A stretch of DNA of 64,000 nucleotides from positions 1,116,001-1,180,000 of the forward strand of contig OY755187.1 in the NCBI GenBank assembly GCA_963576735.1. Reading direction: 5' to 3'. The notes beneath the pieces are model-generated. The model searched no databases, had not been told where the DNA came from, and was given only the letters and a program-made list of their open reading frames with translations. Of this stretch, positions 55,308-64,000 are shown piece after piece (the stretch's first letter is position 1; each line of letters opens with the position of its first letter). The position numbers were made by a program, and so were the translations under genes. The DNA comes from Bedellia somnulentella. Lineage: Eukaryota; Arthropoda; Insecta; Lepidoptera; Bedelliidae.

Positions 55308-56483
55308 CTGTCCCAGAGGGCAAATCTTCTAAAACAAACAGAGCTACTTCAAAGATGATCTCACAGGTTGGCGATAAGGGTTCTATGATTGCGCAGAGTG
55401 TAAGTTGCATAGATTTGGACGCCTTTACTGTACAATGTTCATTCGACTTCCATGACAAACTTAAAGAGTTCAAAGTTGAAAATAAAACAATTCCATTGCT
55501 TCTGATGAAAATATTTACATTAATATTTCGATTCTATCCGGAACTGACCAAAATTACCTTCAAGAGGTGTCAGCTTGATCAGTTTTCATTGGGCGAAGTG
55601 AGATCGATGATAGAAAACTATAGCAACATCACCGCGTTGTGCTTAGACGATACAAACTGCTCAGCAAATAACTACGATATATTGCTAGAAATAGGACAAC
55701 TTAAATCACTGTCTTTAAGTAGATGTAACATCATGGATGAAACATGTCGAGACCTTTTTTAGTAATTTACGGTATCCAGAAACTGCATCTAAACATTTAC
55801 AGGTGCTCGATCTCACCTCCAACGGAATAACAGATGCTAGTGCTGAATACATAGCTAAAGCACTCGAAAGTAATAGAACTCTGAGATACCTCAATCTTTC
55901 TGGAAATGGTTTTACTGATAAAGGCGCTGTACTGATATTTAACTGCTTTGCTAAGTTTCCTATTTCAAAAGAAGCTTTAATTAAGCGACGCGTTTTATAT
56001 TTTCACTATCTTGTTAAAAAGAAAATGTTATATGAGAAGGCACAAAAACTAAGAAATGAGACTGATACTGAATCTATTAAGTCAAAAATTAAGTCCAATA
56101 AAAACGACATGACTTTAGAATTTGATACAGATACAGCTGCAGACGAAAAATTCGTGCATCCATTTGATAAAAACAATGTGTCTCATGATGGAAACCATTA
56201 TTACTGTAATGGCAACTTCGCTTTAGCCTATTTGAATATCGCTTACAATAATTTGGGCTATTTGGCTTTGAAACGAATTAAAGATGTGTTGGTTTATCAA
56301 AGTGAGATGCCAAAATCTATTGGCAATGCCGGATTAATAAAAATTGTTCTAGAAGGAAATCCATTGCCGAAATGTTGTAGCGAGCTGACGGTTGTAAACC
56401 ACCTCTTAGAAAAGAGTTTAGAGAGATCATGCAATAACTATGGTTTGAGGAGAGGGTCATTACAATTAAGAAAGAAAAAGTAG
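55308..56483 (+). pseudogene. Leucine-rich-repeat protein 2, exon 2, one frameshift
   Basis: This is the paralogue of LRR1 exon 2, opening in frame from exon 1. It aligns along its length: 'LKSLSLSRCNIMDETCRD', 'LQVLDLTSNGITDASAEYI', 'LRYLNLSGNGFTDKGAVLIF', 'LAYLNIAYNNLGYLALKRI' and 'VLEGNPLPKCCS'. The frame breaks at a run of six T (55755-55760): the first part ends at TAG 55760-55762, and the second frame continues at once to TAG 56483. Five T would keep the frame, and all other residues look conserved, so this is either a very young null allele or a sequencing error. If functional, it would be a protein of similar size to LRR1. Family link to LRRC71-like proteins is tentative. 56484-57012 beyond holds a worn SINE1 piece (about 56845-56905) only. 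Confidence 0.75.
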
Positions 56484-57012
56484 ATTTTATCTTAAGGCTT
56501 ATCTCTTAGTTATAATTTTGAAATAGCAGGGACAGTCAATTTAAACGATTGTAATTACTTACTAAATAATGTATCTGAAAGAGCAACAAACAAAGCCTAA
56601 AACATAACAATATTCAGAAAAAATATTCTTGAATCGGATCACGGACCAATTACAAATTATCCAACAGTTTAAAGAAGTTTTGATTATTATTTAAAAACTC
56701 TGGTTCGATATCAATTTCCTAGCTATTTATTTCTAGTCTTTGTTTTAGTTATTTTAAATAGTTTTACAATGTATGTTATTTCGCTATTATACAAGCAAAA
56801 TATTTCTTAAAAGAGTATTATTTCACCATGAGGATTCCAGTGCACGTGTAAAGTAAGTGATGCCCTCTATCACGTGAGTGCACTGTGCAAGCAAAGCGCA
56901 GGGTTTCCATATACCAACGATGTATGCTCAGATGGAATATTTTTATGAGTATCATTCCTCTCATGACACAACTAAATAATTTAGCTAAATTTACTTCTCA
57001 GATACACTTTCT

Positions 57013-57220
57013 AGCTGTGTAAGGTAAGAGGCAATTAACGGTATTGGGCTTTTAAGGGATTTTTGGGTGATGCGGTTGGAGACCCGTCACTAACATACCG
57101 ACAATATTTTTTTACCAATTTTTCCTTGCTCAACTTTCCAAAAGTGTCTGAGAGTTCATAGTTCCTTTAGCTCTAACTACCCCTTCTGGAGATTTATGGC
57201 CGTGAGTATGTGAATGTATG
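57013..57220 (+). repeat. SINE2 copy, head deleted internally
   Basis: 'agctgtgt' joins 'aaggtaagaggc' directly (most of the head is lost), then the usual body and 'gtgagtatgtgaatgtatg'. Confidence 0.75.
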
Positions 57221-57229
57221 TTACTTTCC

Positions 57230-57312
57230 AGATACACAACTACGTTGTTACCCTGAACATCAGGCGACATTAAAGGGCCCGCACGATTAGCGGTGTTCTA
57301 ACCATTGAGCTA
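57230..57312 (-). repeat. SINE1 fragment with tRNA-like head
   Basis: The minus strand reads 'catagctcaatggttagaac', an A-box match, and then diverges from the usual SINE1 head. Confidence 0.55.
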
Positions 57313-57441
57313 TGACAGTTGCAGATTACATATTCATATATTACCGCCAAGGAAAGACAAAGCTTGAAATGATAAAACGAAGACGAAATATTCACCTATT
57401 TACGAGATATTCAGCTACCATAATGGCTAAAATATTCGTAA

Positions 57442-57654
57442 TTGAAACGTAAAAGTAGATTCAACATTTCAGACGTAAAAAAATTAAATTCCTTGGAATA
57501 TGTGAACTTTATTTTCAATGGCATCGAACACATTTCCGATATTTATTTGCGAGAAGGTGCATTTATCACAGGGTTGAACGAATGCAATGCATCGGTAGCA
57601 TACCTTACATTCAGTGATACTGTGTTAATGTTTGATGTATCGTCACTCCATTAA
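57442..57654 (+). other. 70-codon open frame, unknown
   Basis: It has no recognised motif, and no ATG context or neighbours support it. An acceptor-like 'acatttcag' lies at 57463-57471. It could be a decayed exon or chance; I do not call a gene. Confidence 0.15.
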
Positions 57655-57689
57655 AGTAAAATAAAGTAAAAGACTTTATTTGGCAAATT

Positions 57690-57714
57690 AACACACACAC
57701 ACACACACACACAA
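57690..57714 (+). repeat. AC microsatellite
   Basis: (AC)n of about 24 bp. Confidence 0.85.
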
Positions 57715-57792
57715 ACGTAAACAGAATGACACATAATAGAAAACACATTAAAACACAAAGATAAAAAAAATATATAGGAAAAACATTAATTT

Positions 57793-58032
57793 AGGCTTAG
57801 AATAACACTACCCCATTTCTACCCGTGGGTGATTGTAAGAGGCGACTAAGGGCATAGGGGCTTTTTAAGTGATTTTTGGGCGATGTGGTTGGAGACCCGA
57901 CACCAAAAACATTTATGATTACCATCGTTTCCCCAATCAACTTCCAAAAGTGGCTGAGGAATTTCTCATTCCTAACCTCTGGCTACCCCGTTAAGGGATT
58001 TATAGCCGTGAGTATATGTATGTATGTATGTA
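57793..58032 (+). repeat. SINE2 copy
   Basis: It starts within the head (taggcttagaataacacta), has a full body and a (ATGT)n tail. It is close to the 53660 copy (both 'aacactaccccatttctacc' and 'cgtgggtgat'). Confidence 0.85.
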
Positions 58033-58357
58033 CAAAGGGTTTAATCTTACTAGGAATCGGAACACTTGACTATTGTCCACTTGGCTAGATATACCCCATA
58101 GATAGGTCTAGTGCGGGTTAGCACACTTCAAAAACTACTTACTTAATTACGCTAGAGTAGCCGGGACTGACGGCGTTTTGTGTATTGAATCAGCAGCAAT
58201 TAATTAACAGCGTACTCAAACGATTGACTTCAAGACCTCTGTTCTCCGTATCGTGAGTGTGTATATTAATAATTAATGTCTGTTCAGGAGCCTTTATACA
58301 TAAACAACCCTGATGTAATCGAAATTGTGGAAGTTTCATACAAACTTTAATTTCCCA

Positions 58358-58858
58358 TAATTCGGTATGCAAAGATTTTTTTTTGGTATTTATTAAATAT
58401 TTTTATTCGATAGTAAACACGAAAATAAAAGACTCATTTGAATATTTTCCATTTAAAATGAGTAATTGTAAAGTTATGATTTTTTAAAGATTGTTCAACT
58501 TTTGTATTTAATGACTTCATCGATCGATAAAATTACGTAGCAACATGCAAATGAAGCGAAATGTTTTATAAAATGTTGTAGAATGCAAAACATACCACGA
58601 ATTTGTGATGTCAAATGAAATTATTACGATATTATACTAAACAAACCTATGATTTTCGATATTTTATTAATAAACTGCAAAACCGTATGTCTTTGAAACA
58701 ACATTGAAGGTCAAACACTGTTACAGTTTCAGATAAAATAACAGTCATCTTAGCTTCAATTGATATAATTTCAAGAAAATATTGTTTATAACCATAATAT
58801 CTTGAAATGGTTTTGTAATCAGCATCACTTTAGTAAAACTTTGCATACCGAATTCCCG
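58358..58858. mobile_element. Small MITE-like element
   Basis: 'aattcggtatgcaaag' at 58358 is exactly inverted at about 58843-58858, about 500 bp apart, with AT-rich non-coding DNA between. Immediately outside the right end is a palindrome 'aattcccgcttctgcgggaa'. No clear target duplication. Confidence 0.45.
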
Positions 58859-59231
58859 CTTCTGCGGGAATTTCGGGAATTCCTTTCTTAGTGCACCTCT
58901 ACGGTACCTAATCTACGTCCCTTTCTTTCAAATGCATATTTAGATAAGCGTAGGTTTACAGAGGGGGACGGATAGGTAAATCTCTTGAGATGATCAGTGA
59001 TTGTTTAGCATGGAAGTAAGCGAAAACTATTATGCGTTTTCCTTAATTATTGTTTTTTTTTATTATGGTATCAATGTTATTTTTGAATATTCGGATGTCG
59101 GAGGATCTCAGAAGTTATTCCGCTTCATATTCTTTTTAGCTGTAGCGACATTCTAAGCCGGCACTACACGGCAAAAATTAAACTATTATGAATAATTTAT
59201 TATTAAATTATTATTAATTATATCAAATATT

Positions 59232-59483
59232 AGCTGTGTAGTGTCGGCTTAGAATAGCACTACCCCATTTCTTCCGGTGGGTGTACGTAAGAGGCGACTA
59301 ACGGTATTGGGGCTTTTAAGGGATTTTTGGGCGATGCGGTTGGAGACCCATCACCAACAACCTTTATTTTCCCATCTTTTCCCCACGCAACTTCCAAAAG
59401 TGGCTGAGGAATTTCTGATTCCTTAGCTCTGGCTACCCCTTTTAGGGATTTATAGCCGTGAGTATATGTATGTATGTATGTAT
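59232..59483 (+). repeat. SINE2 copy, full length
   Basis: The cleanest plus-strand copy: 'gctgtgtagtgtcggcttag' to (ATGT)n. A 3' scrap of a reverse subfamily B copy (cattctaagccggcactaca) lies at 59150-59172. 58859-59149 has nothing else. Confidence 0.9.
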
Positions 59484-59485
59484 CA

Positions 59486-59897
59486 AATCCGTTTAATTTT
59501 CCACGAATGTGTGAAAATTCAGACTAGTAATCAGGCGTAATTTTAATCCAGTCAATCTATATGTTCTAACGTTAACGTTAACGAAACGTTAGCTGTAAAA
59601 AAAACAAAATTTGAAACTTATTATAAATATCATATACAGATACCGAAAGGGGCAGCCAGAGCTTCAACATTAGAAATAACTCAGCTACTTTTGTAAATTA
59701 CCTTCTTAAAACCAGCAGGGCAAGCGCGAGCACTATTTTATCGACACGATAACGGTTAGAATGAGATGGCAGTATACGATACTAAGTAAGTGCGTAAGTG
59801 ATGGCTGCTTTATCCCACGCAATTACTAGTTTAATCACGGCTCGTGATTGCCCTTCTGTTCGTAGTACGCTTAATATTATATTCTCTTGCCTTAGAG
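59486..59897. repeat. Second arm of the 51648-51929 inverted repeat
   Basis: Reverse complement of the arm in the LRR1 intron, with an extra stretch of about 130 bp at 59700-59840 absent from the other arm. 59898-60317 then has no gene besides the probable 5' UTR of the next element. Confidence 0.7.
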
Positions 59898-60317
59898 GTA
59901 TTATACAAAGTTACAGCCAGAAAATTGGATTTAAGCTGGAAAACATCAGAAAAAAGGTACATACGAACATAACCGTTATAATCCAACACAAAACAACGAC
60001 AAAAAATTTAAAATTAACAAAGGAAATCAACTTACACATTATTTCAAACTTTTTCAAATATTTTTGTTTACCCTATGCTGTGACCAATAAATTTCATTGA
60101 ACTGGACGGTATCTGTATGTCATGTTAACTTCAATGTCAACACAATGATAATGACAAGTGACATTTAGCATTTGGCAACTGACAGACAGAATTATGACAT
60201 CAAGTGACAGTGACAGTGACTAATTTTGGTAATACCAGTTGAAAATCGGGGTGCTCAGCAAGAAATAATAAAAATAATTCCCCATTTTGAGAAAAATATA
60301 TACAAAAACCAATAATC

Positions 60318-61645
60318 ATGAAATGTAAAATTTGTGGTCAACTACATAATAAGGAAGACATTTTACAGTGTGTTAAATGTAATAATAACTATCACTACCA
60401 ATGCCTAAACATCACCACAGCCTTCTATATGGGTCACATACAATTAAATAAAGGAATATGGATATGTTTTTCATGTGTGACTGAAGAATTACCTGACTGC
60501 GACAATGTCACACAAAGGAGAAAAATGTATAAAACAAATTCCTGTGGAGATTTATCCAATTTTATAAATGTACATGGAGAACTATTGAATTCCACTTCTT
60601 GTAGTAATAACGCAAACGATAGCTTACATAGTTTGCCCACCTTATGTTCCCAAAACCACCAAGAAGAAATTGATGAATTAAAAAAAGAAATCCACGAACT
60701 GAAACAAAATTTACTTAGTGCTGATCAACAAATAGATGAATTATTAAGTGAAAACACAAAACTTAAAATATCGTTGAACGCTATAGAGAAAAAATCTGAA
60801 ACCTACAAGAAATTGCTTACATCCTCAACTCAAATTTTGACACCAATCAGAACCCCTAAAACAAACGAACATAAAGAAAAAAGAAGAAGAACAATTTTAA
60901 AAGGAACACAATGTATGAGAGAGATAACCAAGATAAATCAGATGGAATATGATGAAAAGGAAAAAAGTAAACAAGCTAAATATCAACTAAGTAACACTAT
61001 GACTAAGAAAAAACTAGGGTATGTCTTATAAGTACTATCACTCATTATAATAAAATCACAAATGTTGTACAAGAAACATTTGAAGAGCAATACGAATACA
61101 TACATTATAGAAAACCAAATGCTAACATTCAACAGTTGCTGGAAGGAATAGAAGAAAAAACGAAAGGTTTTGGCGAAGATGATTTTTGCATAATTATGAT
61201 AGGCGAAACAGATTTTTACCAAACCAATGGATATATTGAAACTGTAGCCAACATAAGGAATAAATTGAGGAGAATCAAAGACACAAATGTTATCATTTGT
61301 TTACCGGTATACAAGTTCGGTGAATTTAATACTTTATTCAACTGTAGGGTAGAGTTATTTAATAATTTGTTATACTTAGATGCAGGTTCATATAATTATG
61401 CAAACGTATTCGATACAAATAGTAATTTGACATTCACAAAATATTATTATAATTTAAAGTCTGGTTATGTAACTCGGAAAGCGCTAATACAAATCTTTCA
61501 AGAGTTACCGTTATTCATGGAATATTGTAAAACAAAAAAAACCAATGTCATTTCAAACAAAAATTCTTTTCCAAATAATGATTTGATAGAAAATAATGAG
61601 ATTTTTGTAGATTGTTTGGAAAACAGACAGTTATTTCTCGACTAG
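60318..61645 (+). pseudogene. CR1-like ORF1: PHD finger, coiled coil, esterase-like domain; frameshifted
   Basis: The first frame (60318-61031, 237 codons) has a PHD-type finger (C3, C6, C18, C21, H26, C29, C50, C53) and a strong coiled coil at about residues 114-170. It stops at 61029. The adjacent frame is open from before 61028 to the stop at 61643-61645. It encodes a domain with 'DDFCIIMIGETDF' and a C-terminal 'NLKSGYVTRKALIQIF', resembling the SGNH/GDSL esterase domain known in CR1 ORF1 proteins. The usual GTND-type block reads GETD and the expected His is not obvious, so activity is doubtful. A one-base frameshift near 61026 separates the halves. It is followed 40 bp later by ORF2. Confidence 0.65.
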
Positions 61646-61685
61646 TGAATTATCCTTTTGTAACAAAACTACTACTATAAAAATC

Positions 61686-64000
61686 ATGCATCAAAACGTT
61701 TGTGGTATTAGTAATAAAAAAGAGGAAATTGAGCTATTTATAGATGCAGTGAAGAATCCTGTCAATTATGTTTGTATAAGTGAACATTTTCTTGATACGA
61801 TTGCGGCTCCAATGTTTAACATGAATAATTACACAGTCATGTCTTATAATACAAGGTGTAATAAAAAAAGAGGGGGTACGCTTGTTATATGTGTGATACA
61901 TAATAATATAGCTGATGGACATGCAGCTTTATTATGTAACATTACCTTAGAGCATAATAAATATTTTAATAAAACCACATATACAAAGGAATGTAGAATA
62001 TTTAACAAACGGAATAATTTAAACTTTAGACGAAATGTTTTTAAAAGTAACCTTATTGAACAAGGTGTTAACGGTTTTTTAGTTAAGCTAAGTAATTCTT
62101 TTAAGAGTAGTTTTAGACATAAAAAGAATATTATCAATCATGAAGAAAAGAATAAAAAATATAAGTGGATAACGAATGGAATTAAGACTTCTAGCAAAAT
62201 GAAAAGGTTTTTGTGTTCATGTAATAAAACGGAACTACATCCATCAATTCAAGAATACAAAGTCAAATACATTAGGCTATTTAGAAAAGTAATTAGATTG
62301 ACGAAACAATTAACTTTACAAAACAAGCTTCATGAGTCAAAAAATGCGTCTATAACTATTTGGTCTATAGTAAACAAGCACAAAAATACAGGGAAAAAAT
62401 GCGAGAAAGAAATAACCTTAAAAGTTGAAGATAAAATTATACAAAAAAGCCTAGAGGTAGCGAACATATTTGCAACTGAATTCGACCACGGATCAAAACT
62501 AAGAATAGCACAAAATAATATTAATCCACTTGTACATAAACAAATTATCGACGCATATACTGATAGAATTGACAAAAATATAGATTTAACTGAAACAAAC
62601 ATTGACGAAGTAACACGAATAATAAAAAGGATGAAAAACAAACATTCCTGCGGGTACGATGAAATTCCAATTAGTGTAATAAAAGAAAACTTAGATCTTT
62701 TAGCTGAACCTCTGACATTGTTTTTTAATAAGTGTATTAAACAAAACTTATTTCCCGATCAGCTAAAGATAGCTCGAGTGCTTCCGATTTACAAAAAAGG
62801 CTCAAAAACAGATCCTAAAAACTATAGGCCCATATCATTGCTTCCAGTCATTTCAAAAGTATATGAAAAACTTCTTAAAAATAGACTTTTAAACCATTTG
62901 ACCACTCATAACATTATTAGCAAAAGACAATTTGGATACCAACATAATATAGGAACTAAGGACGCTATTGATACGTTTCTTGATGATGTAACATTAAATT
63001 TAAATAGTAAACTTAAAGTAGGAGCGCTTGTTTTAGATTTAAAATCTGCTTTTGATACGATGGAGCACGAAATATTAGAATATAAGCTTAAGCATTATGG
63101 AGTTAATGGAATATTTTTGGTTTTGTTACATTCCTACTTGACAAACAGAAAACAAATTGTAGAAGTAAAAGGTACGGAGGCCAATAATGAAATTACTAAC
63201 AAATCTAAAATTATCGATATTACTAGGGGAGTTCCCCAGGGATCGATTTTGGGACCTATATTGTTCATAATATTCATAAATGACCTCATAAATTTTATTA
63301 AAAATATTCTGCCGGATATAAGTGTAGTCATGTATGCAGACGATACCAATTCTGTTATATCAGCGAAAACACTACCAGAGTTGGAAGAAAAGACAAATGC
63401 TGCCCTAGCTGCTATTAATTATTGGTTTGAACACAATAATTTAATTTTGAATGTTGTTAAAACTAATTTAATTTTGTTTAAACCTACAATAAGAAATAAA
63501 GAAACAATAAATGTCTATTTAAATGATGTCCAAGTTTGCGCAGTGGATGTAATTAAGTTTTTAGGCGTCCATATTGATTCGCAATTGAACTGGAAGAAGG
63601 AACTGACAGTGATTGAAAATTCTCTCAGCTCAGCATGTTATGCTTTGAGAAGTTTAAGGGACGAAATTGATTTAAATCATTTGAAAATGGTATATTACGC
63701 ACTTGTTGAGTCTAAACTACGTTATAGTATAAAATACTGGGGAAATAGTTATCAGTATAATATAAGGAAAGCATTTGTTTTACAAAAAAGAGCCCTAAGA
63801 ATTATCTTACGACTATCGTATAGAGAATCATGCAAAGATTTTTTTAAGAGATTAAAGATTTTAACAGTTCCTGCTCTTTATGTATACGTGCTCTTGACAA
63901 ACTTTAGAGATAAATGTGGTTGCATTGAGACAGAACAGAATAAGTTAATAAGAGAGTCCAAAAGAAGAAAAGATTTCTACCTCAAACAAGAAAGTGTTCC
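61686..64000 (+). CDS. CR1-like ORF2: truncated endonuclease, complete RT core; runs off the window
   Basis: ATG 61686, open for 771 codons to the window edge with no stop. The N-terminus is the start of an AP endonuclease ('VCISEHFLD', 'KKRGGTLVICV'), but about residue 75-90 passes straight to the endonuclease-RT linker ('YTKECRIFNKRNN'), so the GDFN and SDH blocks are missing without loss of frame. RT motifs: 'NYRPISLLPVISK', motif A 'LVLDLKSAFD' (Asp about 451), motif B 'RGVPQGSILGPILF' (about 515), motif C 'YADD' (about 550) and 'IKFLGVHIDSQLNW'. The C-terminus 'LRYSIKYWGNSYQ', 'LQKRALRIIL' and 'LKILTVPALYVY' fits the CR1/L2/Daphne group. A different lineage from the 22-27 kb element. Confidence 0.8.
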   Translation, partial: MHQNVCGISNKKEEIELFIDAVKNPVNYVCISEHFLDTIAAPMFNMNNYTVMSYNTRCNKKRGGTLVICVIHNNIADGHAALLCNITLEHNKYFNKTTYTKECRIFNKRNNLNFRRNVFKSNLIEQGVNGFLVKLSNSFKSSFRHKKNIINHEEKNKKYKWITNGIKTSSKMKRFLCSCNKTELHPSIQEYKVKYIRLFRKVIRLTKQLTLQNKLHESKNASITIWSIVNKHKNTGKKCEKEITLKVEDKIIQKSLEVANIFATEFDHGSKLRIAQNNINPLVHKQIIDAYTDRIDKNIDLTETNIDEVTRIIKRMKNKHSCGYDEIPISVIKENLDLLAEPLTLFFNKCIKQNLFPDQLKIARVLPIYKKGSKTDPKNYRPISLLPVISKVYEKLLKNRLLNHLTTHNIISKRQFGYQHNIGTKDAIDTFLDDVTLNLNSKLKVGALVLDLKSAFDTMEHEILEYKLKHYGVNGIFLVLLHSYLTNRKQIVEVKGTEANNEITNKSKIIDITRGVPQGSILGPILFIIFINDLINFIKNILPDISVVMYADDTNSVISAKTLPELEEKTNAALAAINYWFEHNNLILNVVKTNLILFKPTIRNKETINVYLNDVQVCAVDVIKFLGVHIDSQLNWKKELTVIENSLSSACYALRSLRDEIDLNHLKMVYYALVESKLRYSIKYWGNSYQYNIRKAFVLQKRALRIILRLSYRESCKDFFKRLKILTVPALYVYVLLTNFRDKCGCIETEQNKLIRESKRRKDFYLKQESV

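Noticed and set aside
59798..60100. 100-codon plus-strand frame
   Set aside because: It starts within the 59486-59897 repeat arm and has no recognisable motif; likely chance.
1..64000. CRISPR arrays, operons, Shine-Dalgarno sites, replication origins
   Set aside because: The window has introns, SINEs and non-LTR elements and is clearly eukaryotic; no evenly spaced short direct repeats with unique spacers were seen.

Overview
The window is eukaryotic, AT-rich and intron-bearing, and most likely a moth or butterfly nuclear genome. The pointers are Lep1-type Helitrons (5' TC, 3' CTAG), tRNA-derived SINEs of lepidopteran type, CR1-clade retrotransposons with PHD-finger ORF1s, a Transib (RAG1-like) element, and an insect neuropeptide-receptor exon. 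Almost everything here is transposon-derived. Host genes are three: part of one GPCR and two paralogous leucine-rich-repeat genes. This is reading by eye; no database search was run.

Layout. 1-15.7 kb is intron of the minus-strand GPCR, or beyond it. It is packed with a TTAA-flanked nested repeat block (736-12056) whose empty counterpart survives at about 13.66 kb, a 2.06 kb inverted-repeat element (776-2835) and a 2.02 kb Transib (9138-11160). 15.7-20.4 kb holds two exons and a candidate promoter of a rhodopsin-class peptide receptor (pyrokinin/CAPA/neuromedin-U type), split by a 4.2 kb intron full of SINEs and Helitrons. 22.0-27.5 kb is a full-length-looking CR1-clade element with intact ORF1 and ORF2 and, between them, an uninterrupted hydrophobic reading frame coupled to both by start/stop overlaps. 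From 25300 a 7.8 kb block is duplicated in tandem almost without change (second unit 33125-40923), copying the 3' half of the retroelement and everything downstream.

40.9-48.2 kb is a run of inverted-repeat (MITE-like) elements, SINEs and a short Helitron. 48.2-50.3 kb is a three-level nest: a DNA transposon with about 150 bp inverted ends and an 8 bp target duplication, holding a Helitron, holding a 5'-truncated Jockey fragment with a 12 bp target duplication. 50.4-56.5 kb carries two divergent two-exon LRR genes. The minus-strand copy looks intact (429 codons); the plus-strand copy has one frameshift in a T run. 60.3-64.0 kb is a second CR1-like element whose ORF2 is open to the window edge but has lost most of its endonuclease domain in frame.

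One SINE-like family with (ATGT)n tails (called SINE2 here) occurs more than 20 times. A tRNA-derived family with (TTATG)n tails (SINE1) occurs about ten times. A third tRNA-like repeat (SINE3) occurs three times. Nested and empty sites allow several insertions to be ordered in time.
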